DNA of 64,000 nt, taken from positions 1-64,000 of the forward strand of contig JAEUHH010000099.1 of the NCBI GenBank assembly GCA_016795505.1. Reading direction: 5' to 3'. Origin of the DNA: Verrucomicrobiales bacterium (GTDB lineage: Bacteria; Verrucomicrobiota; Verrucomicrobiia; Verrucomicrobiales; DEV007). The notes under the pieces are model-generated. The model had not been told where the DNA came from and did not search any database. It saw only the letters and a program-made list of their open reading frames with translations. The translations under genes were made by a program, and so were the position numbers. Positions within the stretch are counted from its first letter, which is position 1, and each line of letters begins with the position of its first letter. This document shows positions 61,726-64,000 of the stretch, one piece after another.

Positions 61726-64000
61726 ATGCACCGCTCTTTTTTCGTCCATCGGTTGACTGCGCCCAGGTTGCTCACTGTGGCCGCGGGCCTCATCGCAATG
61801 GCCGGCGTCGGCCGGGCGGACACGGACCGCGATGGCGACGGCTATGACGATCTCTGGCAGCGCCTCCACGGCGCCACGGTGGCGAATCTGCCGCTGGCGG
61901 AGGACGCGGACGGGGACGGCGCCACCAACGGGGACGAAAGCGAGGCGGGCACCGATCCGCGGGACGCGGCGAGCCACCTGAAGATCGTGGAGACGGCGGA
62001 ATCGGGCGGCACGGTGACGCTGAGCGTGGAGTCGGTGGCGGGCAAGCGCTATCAGGCCCGCCAGGGTGCCTCGCCGGGTGGTCCGTGGACGGACATCGGC
62101 TCGCCGGTGACGGGCACGGGATCGATCGTGCAGATCGCGGCTCCGGTGGGTGCAGGCGATCGGAAGTTTTTCCGGGTGGCGGTATCGGACCAGGACACGG
62201 ACCTGGATGGGGCGACGGACTGGGAGGAAGGCGTGCTGGGCACGGACCCGAATGCCACCAACAGCGCCTCGAACGCGAGCGGAGGTGTGGCGACGGACGG
62301 CGAGACGCTGCTGGGTCTGCTGAGCCTGTCGCTGACGGCCGAATCGCCGGAGGCAGTGGAGAAATCGGGCACGACGGCGGCCTTCCGCCTGAGCCGGAGC
62401 CACGGGACGATGCCGCTGACGGTATCCTACGCGACGGCGGGCGCGACGGATGACAAGAAGGGCTCGGCGGCGGCGGGTGATTACAACCTGAACGGCGCGG
62501 CGGGCGGCCTGGTGACGATCCCGGCGGGCCAGCCATCGCGGCTGATCCAGGTGACGCCGGTGCTGGACCCGACGCCGGAGGTGCCCGAGACGCTGGCTCT
62601 GCTGGTGACGGCGGCGGGCGCAACGCTGCGGGCGGAGGTGAAGATCAAGGATGCCCCGGTGACGGAGGAGAACCGGAAGCTTTTCGTGGCTTACCTGGGC
62701 CGGGAGGCCGGGGTGGCCACGACGGCGACGGGCGTGGCGACGGCGCTGGTGGAGGGCGACAACGATCGCGCGCTGGTGAGCCTGACTTTCAGCAACCTGA
62801 CGTCGATGCAGAACACGGCTTACATCCGCGTGGCGGGTGATCTGGAGGTGGCGCGGATCCCGAATGGTCAGGTCTCGGGTCACTCGTGGAACATCCGGGC
62901 CGCCCAGATCCTGCTGACGGATCAGGCGGCCCTCGACGCGCTCTATGCGGGGCAGCTCTATGTGAGCATCTCCAGCGCGGACAATCCGGGCGGCGAGATC
63001 CGGGGAAGCTTCCAGCCGGTCAGCGGCTCGGTGGCGGAGCCGCCGGCACCGCCGTCCCCGCCGGTCTATGGCAGCACGGAGTATCCGAACCTGGCGGCGG
63101 CGGGGGTCAACAACAACACGCCGCTCGACCGGGACATCGTGCGATTCCTGATGCAGGCGACCTACGGGCCGACGCCGGAGGCGATCCAGGAGGTGCGCGA
63201 TCTGATCGCGGCAGCCGGCAACAACGCCCACGCCGGCTATGCGGCCTGGATCGACAGGCAGATGAGCACGGCGGCCGGCGATGCGCCATCGCCTTCGCTG
63301 CACACACTGGTGATGGCGGCGGACATCGAGGAGTTCATCCTGCGCGGCAACAAGCCGGTCACGTTCGGCAATGATCCGCAGTTCGGCGGCAACTCGACGC
63401 AGTTCAACACGGGCACCCGGGGTTGGGACCCCAGTTCGATCCACCAGAACAATTACCCCTTCGAGGCCAATCGCCGCCGGGAGTGGTGGACGCTGGTGCT
63501 GAACACCCGCGCCCAGCTCCGCCAGCGGATGGCGCTGGCGCTGTCGGAGATCGTGGTGATCTCGGAGAACGACACGACTATCGACACGTACCACTACGGG
63601 GCGGCGAACTACTGGGACATGCTGGCGAACAATGCCTTCGGCTCCTACCGGACCATCCTGGAAAAGGTGACTTACAGCCCGCAGATGGGGGTGTATCTGA
63701 GCCACTTGAAGAACCAGAAGAAGTCCGGCTCGATCAGTCCGGACGAGAATTTCGCCCGCGAGATCATGCAGTTGTTCTCCATCGGTCTGGTGCAGCGGCA
63801 CCTGGATGGGAGCCTGAAACTGGACGCGGTGACGGGTCTGCCGGTGTCGACCTATGACCAGGGAGACATCACGGAGATGGCCCGGGTGATGACGGGGCTG
63901 AGCTTTGGCAAACGGCACGCCAATGTCTCGAATGTCCCGACCTACCCGTCGGCCTCGACCCAGTCGATCGGGGCGGTGCAGGACAACACGAGTTTCACCC
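61726..64000 (+). CDS. Exported DUF1800 protein with Calx-beta and CHRD domains (partial, runs off the window)
   Basis: The frame from ATG 61726 is open to the end of the window (758 codons); the C-terminus is missing. A signal peptide (about 1-30) is followed by a calcium-type acidic repeat DTDRDGDGYDD and DADGDGATNGDE (about 31-70), a second such region DQDTDLDGATDWEEG, and a Calx-beta-like domain (about 205-310, SGTTAAFRLSRSHGTMPLTV in part). A CHRD domain follows at about 320-430 (RKLFVAYLGREAG, VSISSADNPGGEIRGSFQ). DUF1800 begins near DIVRFLMQATYGPTPEAIQEV and continues with NFAREIMQLFSIGLVQ and EMARVMTGLSFG. DUF1800 proteins are exported in Planctomycetes and Verrucomicrobia and often pair with DUF1501; function unknown. 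Confidence 0.92.
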   Translation, partial: MHRSFFVHRLTAPRLLTVAAGLIAMAGVGRADTDRDGDGYDDLWQRLHGATVANLPLAEDADGDGATNGDESEAGTDPRDAASHLKIVETAESGGTVTLSVESVAGKRYQARQGASPGGPWTDIGSPVTGTGSIVQIAAPVGAGDRKFFRVAVSDQDTDLDGATDWEEGVLGTDPNATNSASNASGGVATDGETLLGLLSLSLTAESPEAVEKSGTTAAFRLSRSHGTMPLTVSYATAGATDDKKGSAAAGDYNLNGAAGGLVTIPAGQPSRLIQVTPVLDPTPEVPETLALLVTAAGATLRAEVKIKDAPVTEENRKLFVAYLGREAGVATTATGVATALVEGDNDRALVSLTFSNLTSMQNTAYIRVAGDLEVARIPNGQVSGHSWNIRAAQILLTDQAALDALYAGQLYVSISSADNPGGEIRGSFQPVSGSVAEPPAPPSPPVYGSTEYPNLAAAGVNNNTPLDRDIVRFLMQATYGPTPEAIQEVRDLIAAAGNNAHAGYAAWIDRQMSTAAGDAPSPSLHTLVMAADIEEFILRGNKPVTFGNDPQFGGNSTQFNTGTRGWDPSSIHQNNYPFEANRRREWWTLVLNTRAQLRQRMALALSEIVVISENDTTIDTYHYGAANYWDMLANNAFGSYRTILEKVTYSPQMGVYLSHLKNQKKSGSISPDENFAREIMQLFSIGLVQRHLDGSLKLDAVTGLPVSTYDQGDITEMARVMTGLSFGKRHANVSNVPTYPSASTQSIGAVQDNTSFT

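Noticed and set aside
61594-63918. 774-codon minus-strand frame at the end of the window
   Set aside because: The plus strand encodes recognisable Calx-beta, CHRD and DUF1800 segments through the same bases; the minus frame is Arg/His-rich and motif-free.

Overview
This 64 kb, GC-rich, gene-dense window looks like a chromosome piece from the Verrucomicrobiota, probably Verrucomicrobiales. The assignment is inferred from the family mix: DUF1501 and DUF1800 proteins, a DUF1080 protein, a Tat-exported FAD oxidoreductase, delta-60/DUF7453 repeat proteins, an orphan type II secretin, and an Alternative Complex III (ACIII) locus joined to an aa3 oxidase. No rRNA marker is present. The housekeeping genes (ruvC, folB, rpmI-rplT-pheS, plsC, tRNA-Ser) argue for a chromosome.

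Layout. 0-1.6 kb: an AT-richer orphan gene and a broken TIR-like (DUF4062-type) fragment. 1.6-5.3 kb (minus): DUF1501 protein, sialidase-like BNR protein and leucine-rich-repeat protein. 5.4-8.2 kb: DEAD-box helicase, ruvC, tRNA-Ser(UGA) and a DUF4190 membrane protein. 8.4-9.9 kb: 41-bp tandem array, then a dead REP-associated transposase between inverted REP-like arms. 10-15.1 kb (plus): exported protein, GspD secretin, alpha/beta hydrolase. 15.2-24.3 kb: small conserved protein, Na/Pi symporter, delta-60 protein, coiled-coil membrane protein, folB, outer-membrane barrel candidate.

24.4-46.1 kb (all minus) is the core of the window: a respiratory supercluster of about 22 kb. Transcription order is ActA-ActB-ActC-ActD-ActE-ActF, an Ala/Pro-repeat membrane protein, a CcoN-like protein that lacks its active-site histidines, a CcoO-like cytochrome, a cytochrome c, CoxA, CoxC with a very large insertion, subunit IV, two small membrane proteins, CoxB, heme A synthase, heme O synthase, SCO protein, and a DUF420-DUF1573 fusion. 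It would encode quinol oxidation by ACIII, electron transfer through c-type cytochromes, oxygen reduction by aa3 oxidase, and the maturation factors for heme A and CuA.

46.2-49.2 kb: plsC, DUF1080 protein, FAD oxidoreductase. 49.2-50.5 kb: non-coding, with a second 41-bp array and a large REP inverted repeat. 50.5-53.7 kb: rpmI, rplT, pheS, a 50-aa membrane protein and a CDF metal transporter. 53.7-60.7 kb: an operon of TPR protein, exported protein, ExbB, two ExbD and a membrane-anchored VWA protein, which looks like a proton-motive-force module with VWA in the place of TonB. 60.7-61.7 kb: 16-bp tandem array between REP-like copies. The window ends inside a DUF1800 protein.

A dispersed family of 22-bp, partly dyad-symmetric repeats occurs in six intergenic clusters (18 units), two of them between genes of the same apparent operon. 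I know of no named family that matches it. The strongest candidates for something undescribed are this repeat family, the ligand-less CcoN/CcoO pair inside the ACIII-aa3 cluster, and the ExbB/ExbD/VWA module.
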